DNA of 64,000 nucleotides from Anthostomella pinea (GCA_963556695.1 CAUWAG010000008.1:434001-498000); one strand, 5' to 3'. Positions 46,703 to 58,871 are shown, counted from the stretch's first letter. Notes: generated by a model from the letters alone, not told the origin. Program-made: numbers and translations.

Positions 46703-48053
46703 GCTTTCGTGGGAACATGTAACTCGTTGAAAGAGAAAGGAAAGGGAGGATGAGAAAAACCCGAGGTGGCCGTTGGGGTTTGATAAGATGGGAGTGGTCG
46801 GCGTCGTCACTCGGAGGATGGGGGATGGGGGATGATCAATGCGACCGAGGTAATGGCGGACGGCAAAGGAACAAAGAAGGGGGAGGCTGGCGGCGGTGCC
46901 AGTCACAGGGTTGTGGTCTGTCGCGGTGGCGGTGACTGACTGCCTAGCTGGGAGGCCGGCGGACGACGGCTGTATGGAGAGACAGGATGAAGGGATCCGT
47001 ATCGGACGATGGAGGGGGATGTCTTTGTGTTGTTGTTGTTTTGTGTGTCGGTTGTGGGTGTTTTCTGGACATATTTGTTGGTTGTTGATGGATGGATTGA
47101 GCAGACGGGCGATGATCGTGGGATCAATCGTCAAGGAAGCCGCTGCGCCCAGGGTGGAGTTGCGTGGAGACGTACGGCTGATGAAACCTGTGCGTGCTCG
47201 GTGCTGACTGCTGGAATTGGATACAGAGGACAGGGCGCCGCAGTCGGAATGCGGTCGGAAGGTGCAAGGTGCTTGGTGCTTGGTGCAGAACCAGAATAGA
47301 CAGCGGGTGCTTGCTGGTGCTGATGGTGCTATCAAGATGCTGATCCTGCGACCCGATCCTTATCTGACTCTATACAAGGGTATTGTAGGTTAGCTTCATA
47401 TATTCCGATAGACAATAATACACAGTAGTAGCATGTCCGAAACTGATCGCTTGCTCCAATAGAACAACGGTGTCTGTCACCTTACCTGAATGGTCAGCTG
47501 TGGTAACGATACACTTGGTGCTTCGGAGTAATAGAAAGTAGAATACTTGCAGAACCAGGTTAGCAGAAGACTGCTGTCAGGAACGGAATGCGGTAGAGGC
47601 AACGATTCGTACCCCTGTGGTGCAGTGGTGCAATTCGGAAATGGGGGGTCGACTCTCGAGGGGCAGAGAGGTCGTCTGAATGAGGGGCAACTTGCAGGTG
47701 GTCGAGCTTACCTCAGTGCTCCCTCCAGTCTGCCAGTCTGCGCGGCAAGAATTGTAACAACCTTGACGGCCAGGAAGCCTGCAACACAACCCATTCGAGA
47801 AGAGCCTTGCAATACCACCAACGTTCACCGTGCCTTGGGAAACTTACATCTGCTGAGGCGTTTCGCGTAGTTCGTTGTTGATAACAGTCATCTGCACCCA
47901 AAAAATACAACCACGAAACATTTGGTCGCAAGTCACTACATCACCAACCCACCTCCTACGATCCACAAACGACAGTTACCTACCTACCTCAAGCTTTCGC
48001 CCTCCGGTCATCACATCCCGCATCCGAAATCAACATCAACAACCAAATTCGAC
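46703..48053. other. Divergent promoter region between the PNRC gene and RBX1
   Basis: 1.35 kb with no gene. The part adjoining 46703 is purine/GT-rich on the plus strand (pyrimidine-rich in the sense of the minus gene), consistent with a long 5' UTR. A GGTGCTTGGTGC run lies near 47263-47285. The part adjoining RBX1 contains CCTACCTACC (47980-47989). Confidence 0.5.
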
Positions 48054-48547
<494 letters not shown>

Positions 48548-48795
48548 GGAGCGAGGGAGATAATAAGTCGAGGGGAGAGACAGGCACTTGGGTGCTTGCC
48601 CAGGGGGGTATATTGCAGTTACTATATTCGAGGGTCTGCAAGAACCCATCAGGCATGGGGCGTACTTGAGAACTGTTACGGTATAACCGTGCGGAGGCAC
48701 ATCAGCATCGAGTAAATTCGCTTGGTACTATCTCGCCTGCTCGGTTTCAGAGTCTCTCTCTATGTCCCATAGCCTGCACTCCGACCAAATGAGAT

Positions 48796-49261
48796 TCATC
48801 GCTTTTCGAGCAGCTTCTCATCGATGACTAAGTTCTGTTGTGTAGTTGTGGTCGCTGATTCACCTCCGCCTACGGGGAGCCATTGTACTGGGTTTCTCTT
48901 GAAGAAGGGCCACGGAGGAACGACGACGAGGAAGGTAAGTGCTGTGCCGGCGAGGCCGATCCTAAGGGCTAGCACGATGTCTTGGAGGAAGAAGCCGACG
49001 AGGAAGGAGACTGCCTATTCGAGTGGGTGATGATTAATACCGAGGAATGACCATTGCCATAGACTTCGAGGGAAGGGTGGACATACTCCGACAGCTGCGA
49101 GGAGGCCTGTTGCCAGCACTTCGGCTAGTTTCTGACCCTCGAAGTCCTATGAACGCCAACTGGTTAGATGCCATTGCAGATGGTTTGGGAGTGGGGGGAA
49201 TAGCACGAACAATCTGGCCATCAACCACATCTCTGACCTGGTCGAGGAGCTGCTCCGCCAT
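48796..49261 (-). CDS. SPC1: Signal peptidase complex subunit SPC1 (SPC12)
   Basis: Small three-exon gene of 109 residues. Exons: 49211-49261, 49087-49146, 48796-49014. The introns are 64 bases (GTTCGT..ATAG) and 72 bases (GTATGT..ATAG), both phase 0. The protein begins M-A-E-Q-L-L-D-Q-V-R-D-V-V-D-G-Q-I-D-F-E-G-Q-K. It then has two membrane helices (L-A-T-G-L-L-A-A-V-G-A-V-S-F-L-V-G-F-F and L-A-G-T-A-L-T-F-L-V-V-V-P-P-W-P-F-F), separated by the short L-Q-D-I loop, and a cytosolic tail. P-P-W-P-F with N-P-V-x-W-L-P is typical of SPC12 proteins of the ER signal peptidase complex, where SPC1 shields membrane segments from cleavage. The first donor is non-consensus. The longest single frame here (49034-49489) is mostly intron plus upstream DNA and hides the gene. 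Confidence 0.9.
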
Positions 49262-51109
49262 CTCCAATGTATTATTGTAGCTTGGGGGATATAGAAAGGT
49301 AATTTCGAAGTCGTCGCAACAGGATGGTGCTGGTGGTGTGCCAGAGACTGAGTTCGCGATACCGGTACCGATTATCTTGAGCTCTACAGATGCTGCGACG
49401 TGGTCCCTTTCAGCAGTGCAAGGCCAACCAATGGCAGAAGAGTTCAGCTGCGTTTGATGTGGAGTCGTCCCCCACGCGGCAAGCCACACTAGTCAGCCCC
49501 ACGTAAACTCTTTCTATCTTCATTATGTGCATATGTAGTAACCCCCATGTGGCATGAAGTCCAGCAGGATTTCCCAATAAAAGACAGCCTCAATGACGTC
49601 GGTCTATTCAGGATGTCAACCTGGTGGTATCAGATCCTCCTATAGTCTTACTCCTGCGTTGGATCCTCATCAGTCCAGCTCTCAGAGACTCAGAGCTGTA
49701 TGGCTCGCAGCTGTTGTTGAACGTGCACCTTGAATGTGGACACGCTAGACAGCTTCATCAATGGAAGTTTCCCGATCGATGTCACCAGACAAGGTCAGTC
49801 CCTACAAGTACCTACCTACCTAAGCTGCTAAGGTAGGTACCATGTATGATGTGGCATAGGGCTTTGCAAACAGGCTGGTGATGCATCGGAGTAATAAATG
49901 TCTGGATGCTGACTGTTGAGAATAATAATAATGGGGTTTGCATTATCTTTCACATGTCTGATTCCAGGTTGGACGGAATCGGCATGTCACCCATAACTTA
50001 TAAGGACCGTGCGTTACAGGTAGAATTTCCACATCAATCAACAGCGAGATCTGTGACTGGCTGTTCCCAGCGCAACCAAAGAAAAAAAGAAAAACCGCAC
50101 CTCTACCTACCATCTGATGAGAATCTGACTGCAACCCGTCTGACCTGACTCCCGAATCTAGCCCTTTCTTATTCATTAAGCACAAACCTTCTCTCACCAC
50201 GTACACACGCCGCGCCGCACCACAAAGAACGCCGTCGCTCTACTCTATTCGACTCTGGTCTTCTGGTCTTCTCTTGTCTGCAAGATCCATCCATCTGTAC
50301 TCCCCCCAACGCACATGTGCTGCAAACTTGTGATAACCTAGGTATGTAACCTTCTCCGTCCCTTCCTGATTCTGGGGCCATGCTTTGTACTCACCTGGCA
50401 CCAGATCTCTCGGTGGCTCGATCGCAACCGACACGTACCTTAATTGTTGTGCATTTGATCTCCGACAAATCCATCGCCGTGCATCTCATCGTCGACCCGC
50501 CTTCACATTGCCGACATCATCTTCCTCCAGTCCAGCCTCTCACAGACTGACGAAGCTCGGCAAACACCTTTGGCGACATTTACACATTGCGACATTTTCC
50601 ACCCCGAGTTCGCCTCTTCCTCGCGGTAATCCCGCAATACCACCCGAAACCACCAAGTTGGCGGGCCTCAATAGCGACAAGTTCTCCTTCTCCCGCCCGC
50701 TACTCGGCCCTCTCTGCTGGGTCAACAGCGGCGTCAACAAGAAGCCTCCTTAATTGGATTGTCGCCACCAGCCATTTTGTCCCAATAATCGCTTTTCAGC
50801 AACTCCTCCCCTGCCAACTTCATCTCATATCACACTACGAGTGCTGTGCTCAGCCCACACTGCTCTAGTCGAACAACGAGTTTTCTTGCAGGCGGCGTGC
50901 TGCCCACGCCTGCTGCGACTTGCGAATGCTGTTCGACTGAGCTCGCCCCCAGAATGTGCGCCTTCCCCTGACCAGCACGCGGAAGGCTTTTTCTCTATTC
51001 GTTCAAGTATCAGTTTCATTGCCTTGTATAGAGTGTCCTATTGTCGATATCGATCGACGTCAATACCCTCTTCCGCGCAATATAGACAACCACCACAAGA
51101 AGAGTTGAG
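49262..51109. other. Divergent intergenic region SPC1/CorA
   Basis: About 1.85 kb. It contains an imperfect inverted repeat of GTACCTACCT with AGGTAGGTAC (49808-49840). The half near 50380-51109 is C/T-rich and probably holds the transporter leader. Short frames there (for example 50754-51332) run into the transporter gene out of frame and are not genes. Confidence 0.5.
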
Positions 51110-53064
51110 ATGTCTGAACACGACGGAAGTTCCGGCAGGGGCTATGACACCCCTGTTCCCGAGCTCGATGATCATCGCCACCAGAGTTCTTCGGTGCAGA
51201 GAACGGATCGTCCCCGACGTGGCACCGTGGACACGTTATACGGTTCCCGCCAGCACCTGGATCCAGATGGTCCATACTCTCCCTATTCTCCGTCGGATGT
51301 CAGGGTTCGAGACTTCGAAGAAGCGATCGTAGACGAGGATGATGGTGACGCAGCACACGCTGCTCCCCGGAGCCGACGACCAACCTTCGATTCGACAAAT
51401 GAACGTAGCGTCTCACCACCGAACTCTGTCAAAGCTTTTGCTGAGGCTCGACGTCGCGAACGAGCGCTCTCGACCTCAGAAAATCGTGGTCATAGACAAG
51501 ATGAGGGCGAAGGCCTACACCGAACCTTCTCCGCTCAGAGTCGAAACAGTCACCGAAGCCAACGATCCGGACATGACAGGCCTCCCACATTTGTTGCAGA
51601 CGATGCTGCTAGCTTGGCGACCAACAAGACTGCGGAAGACGACGTGTGCTTTCCCATGCAAGATGAGCACCGCCATGATCAGTTATATATCGACTTTGAT
51701 TATCTGGAGAATTTCATTGCCTCTGAGAATGCCGCACACAGGGAGAGTCTAGAGGCTCAGGAGGCCGGTCGAGTGTTCCCGAACCTACGGCCCGATTCGC
51801 AAGGCCACAATGACGTGCCGATGGTGACGCTCGACGGCGATATCCTCAACATCCCATCCCATTCCTTGGATGTTGATGAGAAAGCTGCAGCGCAAATCGA
51901 GACCGAGATACCCGCGCAAGGCCAAGCTTCGACTGAGAAAGATCAATCAGACCCCAACCGATTCAGCCTCTTTTCTTCCGCATGGGAGTCCACAGTCCAC
52001 GCTGCAGAATTCGGAGACCTGGTCCTACCTGGAGAGGATGTGCGAAGTCTTTTCACTTTCCCTCGCGACGAGCCCGACGGAGTCTGGTGGCTGAATGTCA
52101 ATAGACCAACGGAAGAAGAGGCTCGCACGCTGTGCAAGGCCTTTGGTGTACATCCCCTGACAATTGAAGATATCACCACCCAGGAGGCTCGAGAGAAGAT
52201 TGAGCTCTTCCCCTCATACTACTTCGCCTGCTTCCGCTCCTTCCACATCGTTCAAGAAGAAGACGGACCCGACTACGAGCCATACAATATCTATGTCGTG
52301 GTTTTCCGCGAGGGCACACTCAGCTTCAGCTTCCAGCCTAATGGACATGCTTCGCAGGTGCGAAAGAGGATCTCCAGCCTGAAGGAGTATGTGTCTCTGA
52401 GCAGTGACTGGATCTGCTATGCCTTGATGTAAGTTGATTAGTCTCTACCTCCGTGATGTACTGCTTGCTGATATACCTGGACAGTGACAACATTGTCGAC
52501 TCGTTTGCGCCGGCGATCCATCGCATCGAGCTTCTCACTGAAGGGATTGAAGACTCGGTGTTTACAGCACGCTCTGATGACATGCACACGTTTCTACGGA
52601 AGCTTGGCGGTGTTCGCAAGAACACCCTTGGACTTATGCGAGTCCTGGGTGGCAAGGCGGACGTCCTCAAGGGTTTCACCAAGCGCTGTAATGAGAATTA
52701 CAAGGTCACGCCACGCATGGACATCGGGATGTACCTGGGCGACATCCAGGATCACGTCGTCACCATGATGACCAATCTAACGCACTTCGAGAAGATCCTG
52801 TCCCGTGCCCACAGCAATTACCTGGCTCAGTTGACTATTGATAGTATCACGCAGGGGACACAAACGAATGCGGGGCTCAGCAAGATCACGTTCATCGCCA
52901 CTGTCATCGTTCCGCTCAACATTGTTACAGGCCTCTTTGGCATGAATGTCCACGTGCCGTTCATGGACGAGCCCAGCCTGTCTGCCTTTTTTGGCATTGT
53001 GGGATGTCTAGTGGCTTTCGTTATCATAGCCTTCGCAGGGGCCCGCCGTCTGCGATTTATCTAG
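51110..53064 (+). CDS. CorA-type Mg2+ transporter
   Basis: Two exons (51110-52428 and 52485-53064, intron 56 bases) encode 632 residues. The N-terminal 250 residues are Arg/Ser/Asp-rich, disordered and cytosolic. The conserved CorA cytosolic domain follows (P-D-G-V-W-W-L-N-V-N-R-P-T, H-P-L-T-I-E-D-I, Y-Y-F-A-C-F-R). Then come the long pore-lining helix and two C-terminal transmembrane helices (T-F-I-A-T-V-I-V-P-L-N-I-V-T-G-L and F-F-G-I-V-G-C-L-V-A-F-V-I-I-A-F). The selectivity motif G-M-N is at residues 592-594, followed by V-H-V-P. Size and long N-terminus fit the fungal Alr1/Mnr2 branch; whether it sits in the plasma or vacuolar membrane cannot be told. Confidence 0.93.
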
Positions 53065-54150
53065 TCGGAACATGTGGTTAGGGATAGGCGGACAGGCGGT
53101 GGTCACTTGGGTGCTGGCCTCGCTTCTTGGGGTTTTCGCGTAGATGACCAGAAGTTCTGGGTCTCGTTTTCTCACAGCCAACACGTTCTCGGTCTGTCAC
53201 CGCCACCGCCACTGCTACTACTGCTGCTGCTACTTAATTTGTTCGATATATCCATTCTAATTGATACACAACTGCAAATCCAGTGGGCCAGATTCATATG
53301 CATCAATCAAGCGATATTGTCTTAATGTGTTACCTACGTTGCTGGTGGCGATGCTGTCTGGCAGACAGTACGGGGGTGTGGTGAGAACATACGATGGGGA
53401 TAGCTCTGCGTACGACAGATCGTTACCTAATTTCCAGGTCTTCATCGAACAGACTGTTCTTTGTTGTCTTCTCCCAAGGTTGGTCCCGAGCCTGATGGCA
53501 CTGCGGAGGAGCAATCAGAACATTGAAGGAAGGTGCTTAAATAGGTGCAGGTGCATAGGTACCTACATGTACCTACCTACTTTCCTACATGTAATTTGGA
53601 AAGTGCAACCAACCTTCCTCCGGAAAACCGCATACCTTAGGTCCATCTCGTTTTCCGCCCATCCTACCGACCACTCTGTCTCGAAGACCACGCGGGTTGC
53701 GGACCAGTTTGTTTTCAACACTTCCGAGACAGTCACATCAACACAAGACGTCGCATTCAGGTTCAGAGGCTTGTGCCATCATTTGGAGTCTTCTGCTAGC
53801 CCTGTACCATCGATGTGAGTACATACCCCCCAATATGCTTGAGTGCTTGCACTGCCTGAGAAGACCGTGCCTGATCATATTTTTCTGGTAGATCGCGCCG
53901 CTGTGCATACGCCCTGATCGCGACTGTGTCTGCTGGGATCTCACCTTGGGTATGTTTGGAGCCAATTCGACGCGTCTTCCCCGAGACTCTACGCTGCATC
54001 TTTATCGCCACTTGAGAGCCTCAGTTGACTTATTGTGCGACCATTACCAGCATACTCGTCCTCGTTGTGTACCTGCGGGCCTGTTCGCACTCCTCGTCTC
54101 ATTTCTCTGCGATCCTCGGAAACATAGCTGCCGCCCCAAATACCACAGCC
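53065..54150. other. Intergenic region
   Basis: About 1.1 kb. It has a CTG/CTA triplet run at about 53200-53235 and a TAGGTACCTACATGTACCTA-type cluster at 53556-53580. A long plus-strand frame (53261-53818) has no domain features and I take it as chance. Confidence 0.5.
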
Positions 54151-55905
54151 ATGGAGTCTCACTTCGTCGTCGACAGTTCTGGGCAAGATCAGCTTCTTGT
54201 GAAGGAGCTTGACTACGACGTCATAGTCCGCCATGATCAGCAACGACCAACCCGAAGAACCGCAGCGATGCAAATCTCTCTCGAGAAGGTGAAACAGTTC
54301 ATCGACAAAGACCCCTCGGACACGAAGACGGAAGCGCATGCTCTTGTCATCAGGGACGAGTCCATCGCCGCTGTGAAGCTTTGGATGGATGTTTTTCATC
54401 ACGGCACGCCCGATGCCGATTCCAAGCTGGATATCCGAGATGTGTGGAGAGTCATTCATTTTGGCCAGAGATACCTGAAGGCTAGAAAGACCGGTCTCGA
54501 ACTGGACCGAGAGAGCCGCGAGTATAAGATCCAACCTCCGAAAGATATGTCCATTCTACGAAGTTGGTTCGAGAAATGGGTCCAGGACTGGTTTCTACAC
54601 AACAAGTCATCTGCCGATGATATGACCAACGAGGAAATGCTACAGATGTTGACCCCTGCCTATTGGTTTGACTGCCCCGAAATCATCCACGCAATCACGA
54701 GAATGTTGGCATACAAGACCGTGTTTAATCTCGAGAACAAGAATCCGACCAAAGTTCGCGATGCTTACATGAAGGGAGTTCCGTATCCAATCCTGAGTAG
54801 GTGCTATCATGCTTTCCCCTGTTCCCAAAACTACCACCTCGATTGCCCATACTCGAGCCCGTCGCTCGCGTGTCCGGCAACATTCGCTTTACACAGTCCT
54901 CTATCTACAGGACAATAGCTCATTAATTTTCGCAATAGGCCAGATCCAAGCCGCGCAGAGTAGCCTGCGGAAGCGAATACAGGAAAACCTGACATGCATC
55001 CCAAAGCAGAACGTCACATGCGACGAAGAAGAATGCATGAAGGTGTTTCAATTCTCGTTCATCAAAGCTCTGGTCAGTAGCGGCGGCTTCCCAGCGCGAT
55101 CATCGGAGAATCGCAAAAAGCCCATCAACAAGTTACTCGAGGCTCTACAGAGAAGTTTCACCTTGTCGTCGTTGAGATCGGCACGACCGCAAACAGCACG
55201 ACCCCCAACGGCACGGCCACGAACGGCACGACTCCCAACGGCACGACTCCCAACGGCACGACTCCCAACGGCACGACTCCCAACGGCACGACTCCCAACA
55301 TCAGGACTCCCAACGGTGCGGCCATGATTGGTGCGACCACCGCGAACGATACGACCAGCCTAGATGGTACGGTCACCGACGGTACCACGATGTATGACAC
55401 GACCAGCATTCACAGTAGCGCGAATGGTACAGCTGCGCATGGTGGTGGCCGGGACTCGCATGAGGCTGATGACCAAAGAGAAGGTGGTACCGAGCACGTC
55501 GTAGCCAGACCCACGGCATCAAACGACCCAACCCCTAATGCACCACAGGAGAGACCCAGATACGCCAGTCACATCTGCAGCGATTGCAAGGGTAAAGAAA
55601 CCGGAGAACAGGACAGTACATCATACAATCTCGCTTTGGTGGTCAGCCGAACCGTGGCCGACATACACAGCCGATTTCAAGGGCTATGCTTGGACTGTAT
55701 GCACAAGTTCAAGGAGGGTGGTGGAGACTGGGACTATTGGCGCCATAACAAGATCCAGCAATGGGACAAGGGCTGTCGAATTCGGCACGGACAGCCCTCC
55801 TGGTACTTCTCCTTTATGGGTCGAGTCGACGAGACTCGGTCGGAAGACACTCCGTCGGAGATGATGGAAAAGCTCAGATTGAACGGAGCCAGCAATGGGG
55901 TATGA
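54151..55905 (+). CDS. BTB/POZ-like fungal protein with coding minisatellite
   Basis: Exon 1 (54151-54796) starts at ATG 54151 and encodes a domain that resembles fungal BTB/POZ-like proteins: L-D-Y-D-V-I-V, E-A-H-A-L-V-I-R-D, A-V-K-L-W-M-D-V-F-H-H, then helices with A-Y-W-F-D-C-P-E-I. A 142-base intron (54797-54938) leads to exon 2, which carries two cysteine pairs and F-Q-F-S-F-I-K-A-L. The well-conserved C-terminal part (C-S-D-C-K; L-C-L-D-C-M; R-H-G-Q-P-S-W-Y-F-S-F-M-G-R) lies in another frame, so a second junction is needed. A GTCAGT donor at 55073 with AG at 55176 restores it, but its branch site is weak. The C-terminal frame then reads through a repeat of N-G-T-T-P. Partners are unknown. 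Confidence 0.65.
55222..55296 (+). repeat. 15-base coding minisatellite, five perfect copies
   Basis: The unit AACGGCACGACTCCC is repeated perfectly five times, with diverged copies on both sides (about 55185-55221 and 55297-55330). In the frame of the conserved C-terminus each unit encodes N-G-T-T-P; in the frame of exon 2 it encodes T-A-R-L-P. A 15-base unit keeps frame when copies are gained or lost. Confidence 0.92.
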
Positions 55906-56550
55906 TACTTCTGCAGGGGACTGCAACGAGTACGTGCTATAAGGTGCAGTGACGATGGAAAGATGCGGCACAATTGAAAAAGGAATGATGCTCAGAAAAT
56001 TTGATGGTTTGTACAACTGCCCACATGGCTGTTGTCTCGTTGCTGGATACAAAAAAAGTCGAGGTTGAATGTCTGAGATACTACCCAAAAACCTGGAGCA
56101 AGAGAGATGGATGCACATACTGTACGTATAAGAAGCACTTCGCTACAGTTTACCATAGCTACCTAGTACGAAGCAATGAACACTGCACACACTCGCGGAT
56201 ATTGTTCGCGGCATGTGTGATGTATGTATGCTGACCCCGCGAACAGTCTTGGTCTGCTCTTGTTTACCAAGACAAGATGCTGCCTCGAGTGTCCAAGTAC
56301 GCCATTTACCGCCTCGTACGAACGCCACGCCGTGTACGGCCATCTCAGGCAGACTCAGCTCAAGTCCTCGGCATTGCCGTGAGTATCGCTGTGGACCTCG
56401 CCATCGCCAAAGGTGAACGCCATCCAAGATGCCTGACAGTAGTCCATTCGTCTCGCCCGTCGCGACCTTCAGGAAGCGCCTCATTCACCGCGGATAGCTG
56501 GATGTGATCAGCGTTGAGGCGACATTGCCCGGTCACGGCTGGCTATCAGC
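55906..56550. other. Intergenic region
   Basis: About 640 bases after the BTB-like gene. Small overlapping frames occur on both strands and no domain is visible. Confidence 0.5.
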
Positions 56551-56964
56551 ATGCATGCCGGCGACCTTGCTGAGGTTGCGGCACGGTGTCCAGCGAGCGC
56601 AAATAGCCCAAGTCCCTCGCGGTGGTTGGAGTGGAGGGCGTTGAGCATGAGCACACTTGAGCTGCTGGCCTGCGAGGAAGGAGGACCGATGGCTGGGGTC
56701 CGGGGAGACCTTGTGTTGCAGCCCACGGGCTCCGGGGCCCTTACAACGGGGTCCACACTCCGGGGTCCTTATTCCGAGGTCTTGGTATGCAGCTGGAAAG
56801 GACCGGATGCGCGTCTGTTCTTGGATGAGGGCGTGGTGGCAGGGTTCGAGCTCCCTCGAATGGATATGGACGAATCAATTGCGCTGGAGCTCAGGGGTTG
56901 GGCTGGGCCGCTGGAGTCGCTCTTGCTGACCGCGATGTTGTGCATCGGTGAGACAGACGATTGA
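56551..56964 (+). CDS. Possible hypothetical protein or fragment
   Basis: A 137-residue frame. Its second half (V-L-V-C-S-W-K-G-P-D-A-R-L-F-L-D-E-G-V-V-A-G-F, then a C-terminal helix S-L-L-L-T-A-M-L-C-I-G-E) vaguely recalls the last strand and helix of tubby-C-like (LOR/LURP-one) proteins. The first half is low quality and no upstream exon could be joined with confidence. It may be a small gene, the 3' end of a decayed gene, or chance. Confidence 0.25.
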   Translation: MHAGDLAEVAARCPASANSPSPSRWLEWRALSMSTLELLACEEGGPMAGVRGDLVLQPTGSGALTTGSTLRGPYSEVLVCSWKGPDARLFLDEGVVAGFELPRMDMDESIALELRGWAGPLESLLLTAMLCIGETDD

Positions 56965-57345
56965 GGTTGTGACGATATCATTCCGGGAGAGACTGGTGTA
57001 CTGTACCGATAAGGGGTAGTAGTTCCCAGGACGAACTCCGAGGCTCATCTTCCTCAACCAAAGCAATGGAGGCATCGAGCAGGAGGCAGCTGGATGGATC
57101 ATGTATGTGCTCGAAACGATCGACAATGTTCCGCTTTTCCGGCGACCATGACAACCTAACACCCCGGGCCGACACTACCTACTATACATGGAAGCATCAA
57201 AGACACTACGTCACTTCCTACTCCGAGCCATTCGACACAATTATAAAGCAGTAACGCTAGAAAAATACCCTCACCACCACTTTCACTACCATCACCACTA
57301 CCACGTCGCTCAAGAACACATTCCCATATGGGGGGCTTGCACCGC

Positions 57346-57401
57346 CCCCTAAACCCTCGGCTAACCCTAACCACTAACCCTGATCCTAACCCTCCTAACC
57401 C
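57346..57401. repeat. Degenerate interstitial telomere-like repeats (CCCTAA)
   Basis: Within 56 bases there are about eight CCCTAA/CCTAA-type units, including CTAACCCTAACC, interrupted by short insertions. The fungal telomere repeat is TTAGGG. The tract is flanked by unique sequence on both sides, so it is internal rather than a chromosome end. Confidence 0.75.
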
Positions 57402-57613
57402 GTCGCTTTTCGAAAAGATACCTTTGGTTTGGTGAGAAACGCACCCAAATTAAAGTACAAGAGGATATTTTTCTAGGCTTACCGATTATAAAGCTGTCTG
57501 TGTCAATCGAATTGCTTGGGTAGACCCTCTCACATCGTAGCTGGAATAGCCGGGGTTGTTGGTTGGCGCGACCTCCTGATCTTTTCCTGGCCATTGGGCA
57601 CAACGGCGAACAC

Positions 57614-57661
57614 GAGAGACGGTGACCATGAGAGACGGTGACCATGAGAGACGGCGACCAA
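57614..57661. repeat. 16-base direct repeat, three copies
   Basis: GAGAGACGGTGACCAT occurs twice exactly and a third time with two changes, head to tail. Non-coding. Confidence 0.85.
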
Positions 57662-57932
57662 CGCAGGATAACATTAATAATAGTAAGCCTTATCTAGATG
57701 ATGATGACCAAGCAACCCGGGGAACGAGTAGTACCTCCATAAGCGCTACTCCTTCTTACAGCTAGAGCGGGCAAGGGTCGTGCTCAGCCGCACCATAACT
57801 AGTATACGGCCCCTGGCCCCCTAATGGCACCAACTTAAGTATCACTGTATCACCTCACTCTTCCTCCTCTCCATCTCCAACTCCAACTATTGACCAACAC
57901 TCAACCTATTACCCTTCCCAACGACCGGCAAC

Positions 57933-58871
57933 ATGGCAGACGAACCAACCACCATCGCCCAGCTGGCAACCGCCTCAAAGCAACCCACCACCCTTGATAC
58001 ATTCCACGCCCGTCTCACAAAGGAACTCTACAACCTCAAACCAGACCCCCTCACCGGGCGACTCATAGACTCCCACCCCGGGACGCGCACGAAACCGATG
58101 CGTGTCCTCTGCCTAGGAATGTCTCGCACGGGGACAATGTCCCTCTTCACGGCCCTTCAAAAGCTGGGGTACGCACCCTACCACATGGCCGTCGCCATGG
58201 GCAGTCCCAGAACGAACCTGGATTGCTGGTCCGAAGGACTCAACGCGAAGTTCAATGGGAGGGGGAAGAAATGGGGAAAGGAAGAATTCGACAAACTCCT
58301 GGGAAACTACGACGCAGTGGCCGACGTACCTTGTATTGCCTTTGTGGAGGAGCTGGTAGCTGCGTATCCCGACGCAAAGGTCGTGCTCAGTACGAGGGAT
58401 GTGGACGGTTGGGTGAAGAGCATGCAGAGCACCGCAGGCAAAATCTTGGCCTGGAACTGGGAGTGGCTGGCACCGTGGGATCCAAGTCTGGTACGGCCAT
58501 TCTGGGATCACGCGAAAGTTGTCATGCCTGCTGCTTTTCGCGTACCGGGCCAGTCGCCTGACTTCGTATCGCCCGACAGCCAGGCGCGGCAGGCGTTCGC
58601 AGACCATTACGACCTGGTCAGGCGAGTGGTGCCGAAAGAGAGGCTGCTGGAGTATAGAGTGCAGGAGGGTTGGCAGCCCCTTTGCGACTTCCTGGACGCG
58701 GAGGTCCCGGGTGAAGAGTACCCGCGAGTAAACGATGCCAGTCAGTTCATCGTCGCCCACCACATCATGTGGACGCTGGCCTTTGGGAAGATGGTCGGCA
58801 AGATAGCACTTATGGGTGTTTTGCCGCTGGCTGGTGTGGCGGCCGCGGCTTGGTGGCAGTGGAGGAGATAA
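57933..58871 (+). CDS. Membrane-anchored sulfotransferase-fold protein
   Basis: Single-exon gene of 312 residues. The nucleotide-binding segment V-L-C-L-G-M-S-R-T-G-T-M-S-L (about residues 58-71), A-D-V-P-C-I-A-F-V-E-E-L, and S-T-R-D-V-D-G-W-V-K-S-M (a 3'-phosphate-binding-like motif) place it in the fungal Sulfotransfer_4-type family, whose members are often mislabelled as NAD-dependent epimerases. The C-terminal helix G-K-I-A-L-M-G-V-L-P-L-A-G-V-A-A-A-A-W-W followed by W-R-R is a probable tail anchor. The family is assumed to bind PAPS or a nucleotide, but substrates are unknown. TATA-like and C-rich leader sequence lies just upstream. No neighbour suggests a pathway. Confidence 0.85.
   Translation: MADEPTTIAQLATASKQPTTLDTFHARLTKELYNLKPDPLTGRLIDSHPGTRTKPMRVLCLGMSRTGTMSLFTALQKLGYAPYHMAVAMGSPRTNLDCWSEGLNAKFNGRGKKWGKEEFDKLLGNYDAVADVPCIAFVEELVAAYPDAKVVLSTRDVDGWVKSMQSTAGKILAWNWEWLAPWDPSLVRPFWDHAKVVMPAAFRVPGQSPDFVSPDSQARQAFADHYDLVRRVVPKERLLEYRVQEGWQPLCDFLDAEVPGEEYPRVNDASQFIVAHHIMWTLAFGKMVGKIALMGVLPLAGVAAAAWWQWRR

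Larger units (their letters stand above)
56965..57932. other. Intergenic region with telomere-like tract
   Basis: The promoter side of the sulfotransferase-like gene. It holds degenerate CCCTAA repeats (57346-57401), a 16-base triplicate (57614-57661) and a C/T/A-rich leader before 57933. No gene is recognised. Confidence 0.55.

Noticed and set aside
53261..53818. 185-residue plus-strand frame before the BTB-like gene
   Set aside because: No domain or conserved-looking segment, and its 3' part contains the TACCTA repeat cluster; taken as chance.
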